Below are positions 35,701-48,052 of a stretch of DNA of 64,000 nt, in pieces. Every line of letters starts with the position of its first letter. The first letter of the stretch is position 1. A program made the position numbers and the translations under genes. A model generated the notes under the pieces. It searched no databases, had not been told where the DNA came from, and was given only the letters and a program-made list of their open reading frames with translations. The stretch lies in the NCBI GenBank assembly GCA_024349245.1, contig JALDNG010000048.1:1195001-1259000 (forward strand). The letters run 5' to 3'. This DNA comes from Neodontobutis hainanensis. Its lineage: Eukaryota > Chordata > Actinopteri > Gobiiformes > Odontobutidae.

Positions 35701-38700
35701 AAAAATGAGGCCCAGCTTGAGTTACTTGTGCTTGGTAAGATCCTGTCTGTTTCTTAATAGAGGATTATGATTGGAAAAAAACACTTTCTTTGTGTTGATC
35801 GTTTTTTTGGTTTGCATGCTTTCTGTTACTGGTACGGCCTTTTGTTTCCCAGGTCTGTACAGCAGCTTCCATGGAAACACCCCGGTGGTGTTTGCCTCTT
35901 TACATGTTCTTGAACCATGACAGACTATTGTTTAGTCAGCTCAACACTTAAGTGGGCAGACGCTGACTCAGACAAAGTGTATTTGGACACATTAGCATCA
36001 AGTTAGGTTATAATTATGACTCATCTTATGTATGTGTATCATCTTTGGTTTTATTTTAGGGAAGAATAGTTATGTTTAAATAATAGAATAGAATGTTTCC
36101 CAAAACAAAACCCCCAAATAACAGATGTTTTACAGTTAAACTTTACAAGTATTGTTCCCCAGCTATTTCCTTACATCATACATTGAGCCAATTGTTGTCA
36201 GACACATAAGCTGCACTTTAAGCTGTAACCAAAGTAACTCTGCTTTTTATTTTGAAGATGTTAAACGCGTTAGGTAACACATGGACAAAAAGAAGAAACA
36301 TGTTGAACTTTGACCCCAGGAATTTGCCATAAAGGGGTTGAAGTGACTTGTACCTGTTTCTTTTGAGTATGCTACCACATGCAGCTATCCTCTGCCTGTG
36401 CACTAATCTGATTAAGACGGTTCACAGAAAAAAAGGGAGGAGGGGTTTTACATGGTTTACACTCATAAAAATAAGCCTGGAACTTATTAAAAATGACAAA
36501 GTGTATCCAATTACGCTGCACGGCCAGAAATCTGTTATTGTTGCCTCTACTCACAGTCAGTTTAATTTTACTCTGTGTTTTGCTTTCTGTGGGGTAAAAT
36601 ATTTCTGCACCTTTTATTCTTCTTTTAGTGCTCTCCCTGCATTTTTTATGGCCTCCCTCTTCCTCAGCGCTGCATAGCTGCATGGCTTTCTCAGGTTACT
36701 CTGTACCTGAGCCTTAGATGAGTGCGCCAGGTCAAGAAAGAAACTTTACTTTTTATCAGAGGGATAGGCAGTTTTTTTCTTACACGCTGACTCAGCACAT
36801 TTTGGCAGTGGTTAGCACTCCTGCTCCACAGCAAGAAGCCCTGGGTTTGATTACTATTCAAGGCAGGGCCTTTCTGTGTGGAGTTTGGATGGGGCTAGGA
36901 CTCCCCTGCAAAATAGATTTCTAATCTTAGTGGGACTTTCCTGGATAAATAAAGATTGAAAAAAAAAAACATAAAAAATAAAAATAAAAACACTTGTCTA
37001 AGTCTCGTATTATTCCTGTTAAATTTGTTTTAGCCTTTGCTATTATTGCATACAATTCTTGAGTTTCTCTCTTCTGTTCTCTCTCTTGAGTTTCTCTTTA
37101 GTAAATATATTTACTTTATACTATACTTTATACTTTACTTACTTTATATTTATTATATTAATAATAGTATTTTATTCAGTTTGTTTCTCATAAGTTTCAC
37201 AAAAGAGCCATTGTTTTACAATTAAAGTACTTCTGTGGCATTCTAGATGAGCCTTTTATGTAAATGATTGTTCGAGATTGGTTGTGTGTCCTAGTTTCCA
37301 AAGCCCGCTCTTTGTTTCCCTTTGAGTATGTCTCTTTATGCACTTTTTGTGTTTTGGCCTTTTGCACAAATAAGATTAGAGTAAAATTGAAAGTAAAATG
37401 TGTTTGGGTTTTGACCTTTAGTTGCTTAAACATATTTATCTTAATGATACATAGGTGTCCTTGAAAATATATCTACGAAACATTATGATATCTAAATTTA
37501 ACCTTTGGACGGTAAAATGAATCATCAAACATTATGATTCATGTTTTAATGACACGTTGCTAGCATGAGACAGCTAGTGTGAATACTGGTATAAATTCAC
37601 TGCCACCAGGGGGTGCCCAGCATGTTTTGATGTTGGTGTGGAAAACCCAAAGAACCCAGAGGGAAACCACCTAAGCACAGGGAGAAAATACACACTTAAA
37701 GGCCAGGGTATATCGGCTCCAGTCACCCGTGACCCCTAACGGGACAAAGCAAAGAAGATGAATAAATGAAAGTAGTAGCTCCTGATAGTGCATGACACTA
37801 AATTTTCAAATCCACTACCAAAACCTTTTAATTGTATTATCTTTTTACTACTGCTTCCTGCTTTCTCTGCCAACCTTCACTTGTGCTCTCCGTCTCTCTC
37901 CAGGCAGGACAGGTGAGCAGGACGATCTCCTACCTGAGTTTGATCTGGAGATTATGCCAGGTATGCCACCTTACCTGCACCTTCTTGTCTTGCATGCAGC
38001 TTTATTAATAATCCTGATATTTTACAGAAACTGTCTAATCAGTACTAACAAACAAACTAACACACCCTGAATGTTTCAACAAACCTATGCATATTCATTG
38101 GGTTATTAAAGCGGCAAACTGACGGCTCTTAATGCTTTTCACATGAAATATGTGTTGAGGAAGTCTTAACTGATTTAGTGTTATAAGCACATCCTGAGGA
38201 AATGTGTTGTAATTGTTGGTCAGAGATGTGATGTTCGATAAGAGATTGGAAGTTATTTTAGTAGACTGTTGTTTTTAAAATAAGGAAAGTGAGTATAAAT
38301 GAAGATGGAAGTCCAGAAGTATCCACAATGTGTTGCGCTCTAAGCTTTCAAATGATCGTTACGTTTTTGGGACATGGTGTTGACGTTTTGTGTCATTTTT
38401 GCCTGCTTATCTTGCAGAGTGGGCATTTGTGGGATCTGTCGTCCTAGGGAGTATCTTGTTCTTGTTGCTGCTGGGCATCTGCTGGTGCCAGTGTTGTCCT
38501 CACTCCTGCTGCTGCTACGTCAGCTGCTGCTGTTGTCCTGACACTTGCTGCTGCCCACGACATTGTGAGTAGATAAGACTAGATAAAACTCTCTATTTTA
38601 TTTTATTTTTTTTATTAATCAACACTAAAATTAGATTTCCTGGAGCATACTTTTAACTTTTACTATATTTTTAAATAAAAAATGCTCAGTTAGATTTGAC

Positions 38701-40981
38701 TAAATTTGGTACTCTTTGGTATTTATTTAAGTATTAATAATTATTGTTTAAAACAAAAAAAAATATATTTGTTTTCTCTTGTGTATTTATGTGGCACTCA
38801 TTCACCTTTTACTACTTGAGCACTCAGTTTTTCTGTTTTCTTGGGATGAATTGGCATGTTTTTGTGTCCTCCTTCAGTGTATGAAGCAGGGAAGATGGCA
38901 AAGACTGCAAAATCTGCTCAGTTGCCTGTGTATCCCTATTACATTCCTGGGGTGCCTTCTGTGGTTCCATCCGTGGTGCCGCTTGCTCCATCATCTCATC
39001 TTGATCCTAAGGTTGCCAATCTTCCTTTGGTGGAGAATAATTTGGCTGCTGGTGAGTATTCTAAAAGTCGACGAGGTCCCTGCGTGACTTTATAACTTTG
39101 GGGCATGTTTTACTTTACTAACTTTCATCTCATCACCATTTAGCCTTCCTAAGTGTGTTTGGTTGCTTGTTTGTGTTTTAACCTGTCAGTCACGTAACGC
39201 TGTTCGTCCTTGCATGGTTATACGCTTGTATGTGTATGTTTGCCTGCGTCCACAGTCCGCAGTGGTTACCGACTGACAGCCAGTCCAGACCAGGACTCAA
39301 TGAAAGTCTTGTACTACATAGAAAGGGAGCTGGCTCAGTTTCCGTCTGCCAAGATGGCTGCACTACAATGTAAGAGTGCACAGATTAGGCCAGTTTGTGT
39401 TATGATTATTTTGTCAGCCACTATAAACATAGCAATTTATCTATATGTGATCCTGTGGTCGCCTCCTTGTATTTAATTAATGATAATAGGGGATTGTTTT
39501 CCAGCCAACCTTTAGCCCCTACAATGACCTCTATCTTCCAACAGCCAGTAGCCTCTCAGAGTTGAGTTCTCTTCATGACGGGGGAAACACTGACTTCAGA
39601 AACACATATCAGAAGGTGCAAATGAAGGTGCTCCCACCCATACCAGACCTGGATGACCAGTCTGTGCCGAGCATGTTTCCACCAGCTCAGAGCCACAAAC
39701 AAAAATGGGACAGAGCAATCCACTCTGACGATGAATTAGACAACAGGTAGTGTTTTAAGCACTGGCATACAATTGTGGAACTGACTGAATGTATTAATAT
39801 CACAATAGTGATTTAAGTTTTTCTTATCACAGGCACAAAATAATGTAAGCAGTACATTAACTTATTTAATTTTTTTTAGGTGGAATCCTCGCTCAGAGCA
39901 TCTACAAAGAAAAACTTTAGGCAGAAGAGGGCGCACAGGCTCCCTGGATGAGCTGGAGGAATTTGCTCGGTCATACACCAACCGCTGTCACCGAGCTGAG
40001 CCCTCAGACCGGACGTATGAGCGGGACTATAGCCCACCTAGGCGTTCCCACAGAGATGAGGAGGATGGGTGGAGACGCCGCAGCCCCTCACCCTTACCAC
40101 GTAAGAGACTGGACACATGGGACAGTGATCGCGCCAGTCGACCATCCTATAACAGAGGCTACGACGATGCTTACCTCAACAGTGTGCTAGAGAGAAAGGC
40201 ACGGGGAAGAGGAGGGGACAGGGGTGCCTCAAGAATGGACGAGGACAGTGACACTCCTTCCAAAGGTAGCTCCAGAGGAAAAGGCAGTGATAGCTACTAT
40301 AGCCGGTCGCCAAGCAACCGTCCAGAAGAGGATGAAGCTTTACCTCCATACTCTGAACGGGAAGCAGAGCGGTATCGCAGGGCTGACACCACCACAGAGC
40401 GATATCGAACTGTAGATCATTCTGGGACCGAGCGCTATAGGACCACTGACCCAGTCCCAAAGCCATTCAGTTACACCCGCCCTCACCCAGGGGTGTCCCA
40501 CACACTACAGGGCGGCAGAGAGGACAGGGACCGAAACCGAAACCTGGTGAGTTACTTGTAACAAAACTAAGGACATTTTCTTCCATTGTCCAATCTTAGA
40601 CAAAAATCTAGTCAGGAAAAAAGTTACAAAAAATGTTGGTGATATTTTAAATCATTTTGCAACAGTCTTTGTCTGTGGAGCCAAAACATAAAGTTAACTT
40701 TTTTTTTAACTTTCTTAAGATGGAGAATACATGTACATGCACAGAGTCTTAACACTGAATTATATATAATTTGCATTTTCGTAATGAAATAGTGGCATTA
40801 TGGATTGAAACTCTGATAAGTGTGTTTGCACTAACTCAGCTTGAGCTGCATGATTTTATGTGAGCTGTAATTTAACTCTACTCACCAATAATGAGCATGA
40901 ATGCACAGTCCCTAATATGTGGCTCTCACTGTATGTCCTTAACAGAGCGCTGCACTGAGCAGGGACAATCTCATAGTGTGA
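32797..40981 (+). CDS. ildr2: Immunoglobulin-like domain-containing receptor 2 (angulin-3)
   Basis: Ten exons: 32797-32836, 34898-35227, 35615-35734, 37904-37960, 38418-38564, 38878-39051, 39256-39369, 39545-39746, 39880-40546, 40946-40981; 1,887 bp, 628 aa (human about 639). There is a signal peptide, then one V-type Ig domain (Cys in 'VVLPCQF' and 'GVYFCKV', with W in 'VVQWWYKS'). The juxtamembrane exon 4 (57 bp) encodes 'LLPEFDLEIMPE', and the transmembrane helix is about 185-207. A cysteine cluster, 'ICWCQCCPHSCCCY...', is the likely palmitoylation site. The tail contains 'SMKVLYYIERELAQF' and 'GSLDELEEFARSY', is Arg/Ser/Asp-rich, and ends 'LSRDNLIV' (PDZ-ligand-like). The family comprises tricellular-junction angulins. 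The 'EIMPEW' and 'LGRTG' junction and gpa33/pou2f1 synteny favour ILDR2, although the last exon resembles LSR. Two AATAAA-type signals lie at about 41443-41452. Confidence 0.9.
36788..36970 (+). mobile_element. SINE fragment with tRNA-like head, alternative 3' tail
   Basis: In ildr2 intron 3. The head 'ggcagtggttagcactcctg', 'cacagcaagaagccctgggt' and 'cctttctgtgtggagttt' matches the SINE at 46565. The 3' end is different, 'gggactttcctggataaata' plus an A-rich tail, which is the type of tail shared with a fish LINE. The same head with two tails points to template-switched SINE subfamilies. Confidence 0.68.
37598..37770. mobile_element. Rearranged SINE fragment
   Basis: In ildr2 intron 3. The left part ('agaacccagagggaaacc', 'gcacagggagaaaatac') matches the SINE body in reverse complement, while the right part ('ggctccagtcacccgtgacc', 'gacaaagc', 'gaataaatgaa') matches the SINE 3' end in forward orientation. 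It is therefore an internally inverted or twin-primed copy. Confidence 0.55.
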
Positions 40982-42766
40982 CAAGCCTTCCGAGCCCCAG
41001 TCTTCACAGACACCATTGCCAGTCCATTGCTTTTAAGTCGTCTTGTTGCGCAGGTTGAAGCTAGCTGTCCAGCCGCCGTTTACAGAGTTGGGTTCACTGA
41101 AATTACGTCACACAAAACCACTTAAATTGAACACGCCCCAAGCAGCATGTGCCGACTTCGGCAGGATGCTTGTTAATGCCTTTAACCTGCCCCTGTGTCT
41201 CCTGTGCATGTGTATTTATCTGTAGTGTGGTTGTTTGCTGCAGTTTAAAGTGATTGAATGAAAAAAAGTGCCAAGATGTTTATTGATGTGCCAATTTCAG
41301 TACAGCCTTTTTTTCCTGATATAATACTTTTTAATTCAGTATACCATATCTCAGGTTTACATTATAAATATATTTTGTCTTTGTCAGTTGTATATAAGTA
41401 TTGTATTTTCTATTCAATGTTTTGCTGTTTTGAATTGCTTTTTTAATAAAATAAATTGTCCAAGTTTAAATAGATTATATGTACATATCATTATTCCAGT
41501 TTTTAACAACATTCCTTATTTGTCATAATAGGGTCGATTGAAATACATGTACTGTAGTCAAAATCAAATTATTAAATTTTTTTTATTAGTTGTATGAATA
41601 TGATCACATCAGTTGTGGAGGGGTAGGGGTAGGTAATATATCTATAAAAGATTTCATTTAGGTTTACAAAAAGATTGTGGAGATGTCAAGTGGCTATTGT
41701 ATTTGAAAACACTTCAGTGTGCCTTGGCGGAAGTCTATCTTTTGAAATTATATCAAATATACACAACAAAATAAACATAAAGCATTCACCTAGTGAACTC
41801 AGTGTTATCAGAATGTGCTCATTGTTTGAACAGGGAGCAAGAGTGTTGATGTGGTTTGTACTCTCATCTAAACTTGTATGTACACAATGCTGCAGGAATG
41901 CAAGTGTTATTTGTGAAGAGCTTTCTTTCACACTACAGCATCACTCTTTCAGCTACAGTCCTGCGAGTTGAGAGGACCACTTCAGTGCAGCTCAGACTGG
42001 TCTGTTTTGTCCCAGGAGCAGCTCACTGAGGACAGATGCAAATATTGCCACACAGAGCCCCAACACTCAAGAGTGACCTTTATTCTGAGACAGTTTGAGG
42101 GGAAAAAACAGATACAAAAAAAAACAAAACTTTGCTGTAAAATAGTTTTTGTTGAATATGGACCAAATTCCATGTGTATTCATCAAAGCATATTTTAAAG
42201 GCAACAACTTCAGCAACATTTTTTTTCTGGCCATTTAATAGAAATGTAACTATTTCACCGTCGACATAGTGTTGCTGTATGGTCCGACATTTGTCATCAC
42301 TGATCTAAAGTTCAACTAAAACAGCTTTTATTAACCACGTGCATTAACCGCCATAAACATGAACCACTTTAAAGTACATAATCTTTATGAAGAGTGAAAT
42401 AAACGCTCTGTGTCAACATGGGCCCCTCGCTCCGCTCTTCTTTCTCCTCCATGTAGCACCTGTCCGCCTGGGCGGAGACAATGATGTCACCTGAAGCTGG
42501 AGGGGGGAAGGGTACGGTACGTACGTAGAGTTCTCTTCGTCCGTGAAAGTTGTTTCGTTTCCGTGCGTGTGAATTATGACCATTGAACGGACAAAAAACA
42601 TTCAGTGAGCAGAAGCCATGTTTTGGAAGCTGTAAGACTATAGCGGTGCGTATATGTCGTCCTAAAATTCAGAGTTTTTTGTGGACTGTCTGTGACTCAC
42701 CCACGGCCTAAAGAGTGAAGCTTTCGCGGAAGGATACCAAAAAAAAAAATAAAAAAAAGCGACGAG
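40982..42766. other. ildr2 3' UTR and ildr1 promoter region
   Basis: The ildr2 3' UTR runs to about 41470, with 'aataaaataaa' at 41443. The middle is AT-rich and empty of recognisable features. From about 42410 the sequence becomes GC-richer with CpGs ('ccgcctgggcgg', 'gtacggtacgtacgtag', 'gtttccgtgcgtg'), which fits the ildr1 promoter and 5' UTR. The minus-strand frames here are not supported as genes. Confidence 0.5.
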
Positions 42767-45700
42767 ATGGGAAATTTGATGCCGGCTTTGCTGCTGCTGT
42801 ACCTAACAACAGGTGAGGCTTCAAAGTGTTTTACCGTTTATAATATTGTCTACAGTTTTGATGTTTACCAATCACAGGTTTTTTTTTAAATTGTGAAGCC
42901 ACCTATCAAAACCGTCTTTGGTTAATTATTGACAAGTGTAGTGTGTAAATAATGGCAAACAAGGCCGAATGTGTCACGTGACAGCTCCCATAACAGTTTT
43001 AACCCAGTTTTTTTTTTTACACAGGTTTAAGTTGATTAGTCAGTGAAAGATTTATCATTTAGATTAAACGCCAGAATAAAGTACAGCCCTAATTGAAAAA
43101 AATGCAATTAATTGGGTTCATAATGGATTTACAAGCAAGTATTTGTAAAGGTGTTTTTAAAGAGGTAATGCATATTATTGAAAAAATGTGTTTTTATTTC
43201 TGAAATCCTTTTGCAAATATGTATTCAAGAGCCATAGTCTTTTATTAGGAAATGTCCTGCCTTGTGTTACTTTGAGAATTTGTGCCTTTGTCATATTGAC
43301 ACTGATTTCTGTGGGGTACAACTCACAAAAAAAACATTTAAATTTACATTATACTTTCCCACAATAGCTCTTTTCAGCATTTCTTTTTGATTGACAGCTA
43401 GCATTGTTTATTCTACTGCACCAAGATAAACCCTTTCAACTAGTCTGGCCACATTCTTATCTGGATATTTGATACACATTACACACATAAAAGAGGTTCA
43501 TTTTCTCTTTAAATAATCTTTAAATAATTTTCTTTCTGTGTTAGGTGTGTTTTCCATTCAGGTAATTGTTCCTGAATCACAGAGGAGTACAACCCTGTTT
43601 GCGTCTGTGATTCTGCGTTGTGACTATTCCACTTCAGCAAATGCTCTGGATGTGCTGGTGTCCTGGAAGTACAAGTCCTTTTGCAAAGACCCAGTGCTTG
43701 AATACTACTCCACAGGTAAAGTTTTGTCATACAGCACAATACATTACATTTATGTAGTCCTGTTTAACAACTACAAATACTTCTTTTAGGTAAGTAACAA
43801 AATGGATGTAAGGCCAGAAATAGACACATAAAGTTACTATTATCAATAGTATATCTTGTATACTTTTACAACAAGTAACAGATGTAATCTTTGCAGCATA
43901 TCAAGCAGCTTTACAGCTTGGTCAGGACCCCTCCAATGACTGCCCAGACCGGCAGCGCACTGTTCGCACTGTCATCCAGAAGAGGGGTATAAATGAGCCT
44001 ATCCTGGGGGCAGACTACAGAGAACGAAAAATTACTATTCAAAATAGTGAGTACAAAGTTCTGTTTACAAATTAGCATATAAACTTCATTTACATTAACG
44101 GTGAAGCCCGAGTGCATTAAAGCAGGACTAATGCAAACTCACAGTTTTATGCGTTGTCAATAAGAGCAGTTAAGGATGGAAATGAATCTGTATAAATGAT
44201 TCAGTTTAAAAAAAATTGAAATGATATAACTAATTTTTTCATTTGAGCTAATGTGACACTGTCTGTGATACAGAGGCTGACTTGGTCATCACTGAGGTGA
44301 TGTGGTGGGATAATGGAGTGTATTACTGCACCATTGATGCTGCTGGGGACACAACAGGGGACTCTGATCGTGAGGTTAAACTCATTGTTTATCGTAAGTT
44401 TATCTAATTTTGTTACGCTCCTTAGATGCTGATAAAACTCAATGTGAAAATGGTGTTGTAAAGTGTAGAGTCCTACCATAACCATGTCTCATTCGACCTT
44501 TTTACAGATTGGCTTACAGTCTTGTTAATCATCATTGGCGCCCTCCTGTTGATTATGCTTTTCTGCATATGCTGCTGCCAGTGCTGCCCTCAGAAGTGCT
44601 GCTGCTATGTTCGCTGCCCATGTTGTCCACAAACATGCTGCTGTCCTGAAAAAGGTAGAACAAGGAGCATTGTTGTGCTGTAAACTTGTCTGAACACACT
44701 CCTAACAACAGTTGTTCTGTTTGTGATTTATTTTCAGCTGTGATGCAGCACAGGATGATACGAGAGGCTCAGAAGGCTATGACTCCTTGGGTGCATGGCC
44801 AACCCATTTATGCTCCTATTAGCTCCAATGCATCCTCCCAGGGCGTCCCAATATTGTATTCAGGTGAGTGACCTAAATCTTTTCTAGAGTTTTTTTTTAT
44901 TTATTATTTTTTTTATTCCATTTATGAAATAGGAATGCTTGCTTTTGGAACCCTAAACATTCCTAAATTAAATCATCCCCACCTGGAAACATCTTAAATT
45001 TTAAATGGAAACATCTTAAATGTTTCCAATGTCATCAGTGATGAAGGCGTGGAAAAGCGCTATTATAAATATCATAGATTGTATATAAACATGGATGTAA
45101 TCCACCCATTGGTCTCCTATTTACAAATATTGTTGCTATGAAAGAGCAATAAAATGGCGGTTACATCCGGGCTTTTCCGCTTTTACTCCATAGTAAAATA
45201 ATAGTTTTCAGATAGCATAAACGGACATATTAATCAAAAATTCACCCCCCTTACAGAGCTGTCACGTAGTAAAAACTTAGCCCTAGAGACTGCAGCCATC
45301 TTTTGTACCAGGCTGTAAACATGATTTTTACACTTGTAAAGTCGCCATTGGGTTTCTCCTTATATTTCTGCTTTTGGAGCCTACCCTCTGGTGGACGGAG
45401 GTATATCGCTGTATTTTGCTGTATTATGCTTTTATTTTGCCGTATGGTGGCGCCCCTACTCGAGGACTGTTTAAGTGGTTCCATGTTAGAGGCTTGATAA
45501 ATATCAAACAAAAAAAAAAAAAAAAGACAATTATAGGTTTGGTTTTATGGATCTTTTTCTTTAAATCCTGTATACTAATCATTAAATATATTTTTAGGTT
45601 CCTATTCAGATTACCCCAAAAAACAGAACTTGGCTCTGGCTCCGATGCAGCTTTCACCAATGGCTCTACAGAATCAGGCTCCTCCTCCACCTCTTGGCAA

Positions 45701-47462
45701 AAGCAGTATGCATGGAAGTGTACAGGGCACCGGCCAGGTGCTGGACTACCTGGAGAACCAGGTCAGAGGACTTGATGTTTCTCCACCACCACTGATGGCT
45801 CCTTATGCTTCTCAGAATATGCCACAGTACAATTCCCATCCTCAGCCGGTTCCTCAGCATGTTCCCTACACCCCTGGCCCACCGAGCATGCTGTCAGCCC
45901 TGGATGGGATGGGTGTGAGAGGAGTTGAGAGAAGGGTAATCACTCTGCCTCCTATTATCCAGCGCGGGCCCAGCTTTAACTCGCGAAGGGAAACAGTGGG
46001 TGGTGATGGAGCGAGGGGCGTGCCTAGACTTTCTAGCCAGTCTAGTGGGAGTACAAACCGCTCCGGGGGAGATCTCCATGGATACAGAGACCTCTCTCCA
46101 CCTCGTCGAGGGATCTTACGAGATTATAATGAAGACGAGGGACGAACTCCAAACAGGAGATCGAGGAATGAAAGAGGGAGCTCATTTGGTAGGAGGAGCG
46201 GCAGATCCAGACCTCATGCTCAAAGTCGGGATGACCTAATGGAAGAGCAGCACAGCAGGGCACGGCGTCGAGAGAGGAGCTACTCTCCTCCCCGGCGATA
46301 CAACAGTTCAATAGATGAAGAAGACAGCAGGGGAAGGAAGGGAGGTAAAGGCAAGGAGTGGCCAGAAAAGCCTCCTAGCTACTCTTCCATCGAGATACAA
46401 CAAGGACACAGTAACAGCAGAAGGAACTACGACCGGCTTTCTGTAAGCACATTCACTTAACAAATTACTCCAACTTACTTACTTTTATGCTGCATTCATG
46501 TGTTCCGATTGTAACTATTGGAATCAACTGGACATGACTTTTAGCTTAGCAAGAAGAAATCTAAATTGTGCACGTGGCAGAGAGGTTAGCACTCCTGCCT
46601 CACAGGAAGAAGGTCGTGAGTTCAAAACCCGGCCGACTCAACCATTCTCGGGCGACTCCGGTCTTTCTGTGAGGAGTCTGCATGTCCTCCACGTGTTACT
46701 GTGGGTTCTCTCCGGGTACTCCGGCTTCCTCCGTCCAAAGACATGCATGTACAGGTTAATTGGCAACTCTAAAGTGTCCCTAGTGACTGAATGTGAGAGT
46801 CAATGTTTGACTCTATATGTCAGCCCTGCGACTAACCGGCCACTGTCCAGGGTGTACCCTGCCTCAGGCCCAAAGCTGCTGGGATAGGCTCCAGTCACCT
46901 GCGACCCCTAATGGGACAAAGCGGTAGAAAATAAATGAATGAATGAAAAAAGAATGAATCTAGTATAACTAAAGATTGACTTGACATGATTTGATAAAGT
47001 TGATATGTCACTCTTTGGGAACATACTAGGAATCCGAGTGTTTTCACCTTTTCTAGCTCACTAAATGGTTCTAAATGCCTCATGAATGCAGGAATATATA
47101 ATATATTTATAAAGACATAATATGCAGGATTAGTTGGTATTTGTTGTGATTGGCTGAAAGAGATAGACTCAGAAACACAATGTTAAAAAAGGAGTTACAA
47201 AGACGTAAAATGTGGGCATTTGTCTTAGAGTGCTACAGTGTGCAAGAAGTTATTATTAGAGAGTGAAAATTTGGCACATTATAGCTGTCTTTATCTTTGC
47301 TTTCACTTTTTTTTTACTTCCCTAGCAACTTTTTGTCTACCTTTGTCTCTTGGTTGAGGTGTTTGTTAGATCTTCATTACTTTCTTTAACCTAATCTCTG
47401 CTTGACTTCTCTCTTCTCTCTAGGATAGAAGCTCCCGTAGCGGCACCAGTGTAGTCATCTGA
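42767..47462 (+). CDS. ildr1: Immunoglobulin-like domain-containing receptor 1 (angulin-2)
   Basis: Eight exons: 42767-42812, 43545-43715, 43897-44046, 44274-44393, 44508-44654, 44738-44863, 45598-46442, 47424-47462; 1,644 bp, 547 aa (human 546). There is a signal peptide, then a V-type Ig domain with 'LFASVILRCDYSTS', 'WKYKSFCKDP', 'AYQAALQLGQDPSND' and 'VMWWDNGVYYCTID', all close to human ILDR1. A transmembrane helix (about 165-185) runs into a Cys cluster, 'CCQCCPQKCCCY'. The tail has 'DYLENQVRGLD', 'RRVITLPPIIQRGPS', SR/RS-type stretches and 'EKPPSYSSIEI', ending 'SGTSVVI'. Unlike ildr2, no juxtamembrane exon lies between the Ig and transmembrane exons. In mammals ILDR1 sits at tricellular junctions and is needed for hearing; the same role is inferred. 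It is head-to-tail with ildr2, 1.8 kb apart. Poly(A) signal AATAAA at 47517. Confidence 0.95.
45073..45494 (+). repeat. Dispersed repeat family, copy B (ildr1 intron 6)
   Basis: Begins 'catagattgtatataaac', then 'gcggttacatccgggc', 'gtcacgtagtaaaaactta', 'gccatcttttgtaccagg', 'gggtttctccttatatt' and 'gaggctt'. It is the plus-oriented homologue of copies A and C. It carries an extra ~30 bp ('cttttactccatagtaaaat') and lies between exons 6 and 7, so it would be spliced out. Confidence 0.88.
46565..46950 (+). mobile_element. tRNA-derived SINE, ildr1 intron 7
   Basis: The head has pol III-like boxes (A-box-like 'tggcagagagg', B-box-like 'gttcaaaacc') in 'gttagcactcctgcctcaca'. The body 'gactccggtctttctgtgag', 'gtactccggcttcctccgtc', 'caaagacatgcatg' is followed by the tail 'gggataggctccagtcacct', 'gcgacccctaatgggacaaa' and a (TGAA)n end. 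About 385 bp, apparently full length. Family name not assigned. Confidence 0.8.
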
Positions 47463-48052
47463 ATTTTGCATCTGCAATTTTCTCTTTTTGAACTTCAAAA
47501 TGAATATTTCCAAAACAATAAAATGAAGACGTGGTTGTTCTTTTATTTTATATACATTTCAAAATGTAATTGTCAATGTGTATGAGTAAATAATGTATTT
47601 GCTCTGACTGTAAATGCACATTATGTTATTACAAAGAAAGTGGAAAAACTATGTTTGGTTTTGATGGTGGATAGAGAAGAAATAAAAAATTACTTTTTTT
47701 TAGCTTGTAAGAATTCCACTTAATATTTATTGTGTTTTCTATGTATATGAAATACATAGGTCTGTTAATTTCTATGTTTGTTAAACTTTTTTTATTTTGT
47801 TTGAATAAATGTTTTTGTTTATATACTTAAGTCATTTGAGTAAGAATTTCTCCATGCATAAAACCTACCTTGTGGTCATCACTGCTACATTTTAAACAAG
47901 GGGTTGCCTTTTGTAGGTTTCCCAGGCGTTACTTTATGAAGGACTGTTGTGGACATGTCTCCACCAATATTAATGCCTTGTCACTAATCCCCGACAAAAC
48001 CTCTCTGAGTTTTCAAAACGCAGCGATTGTTTCTGCAAAGCCTGCTGTGAGC

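Noticed and set aside
32797..40981. LSR identity
   Set aside because: The last exon and 'VRSGYR' resemble LSR, but 'DLEIMPEW', 'GRTG', 'SMKVLYY' and synteny match ILDR2.
45630..46460. Stand-alone 276-aa gene
   Set aside because: It is the large exon 7 of ildr1, joined by in-phase splice sites to exons on both sides.
46565..46640. tRNA gene
   Set aside because: Pol III box-like words are present, but no cloverleaf or anticodon arm can be drawn and the segment continues into a SINE body and tail.
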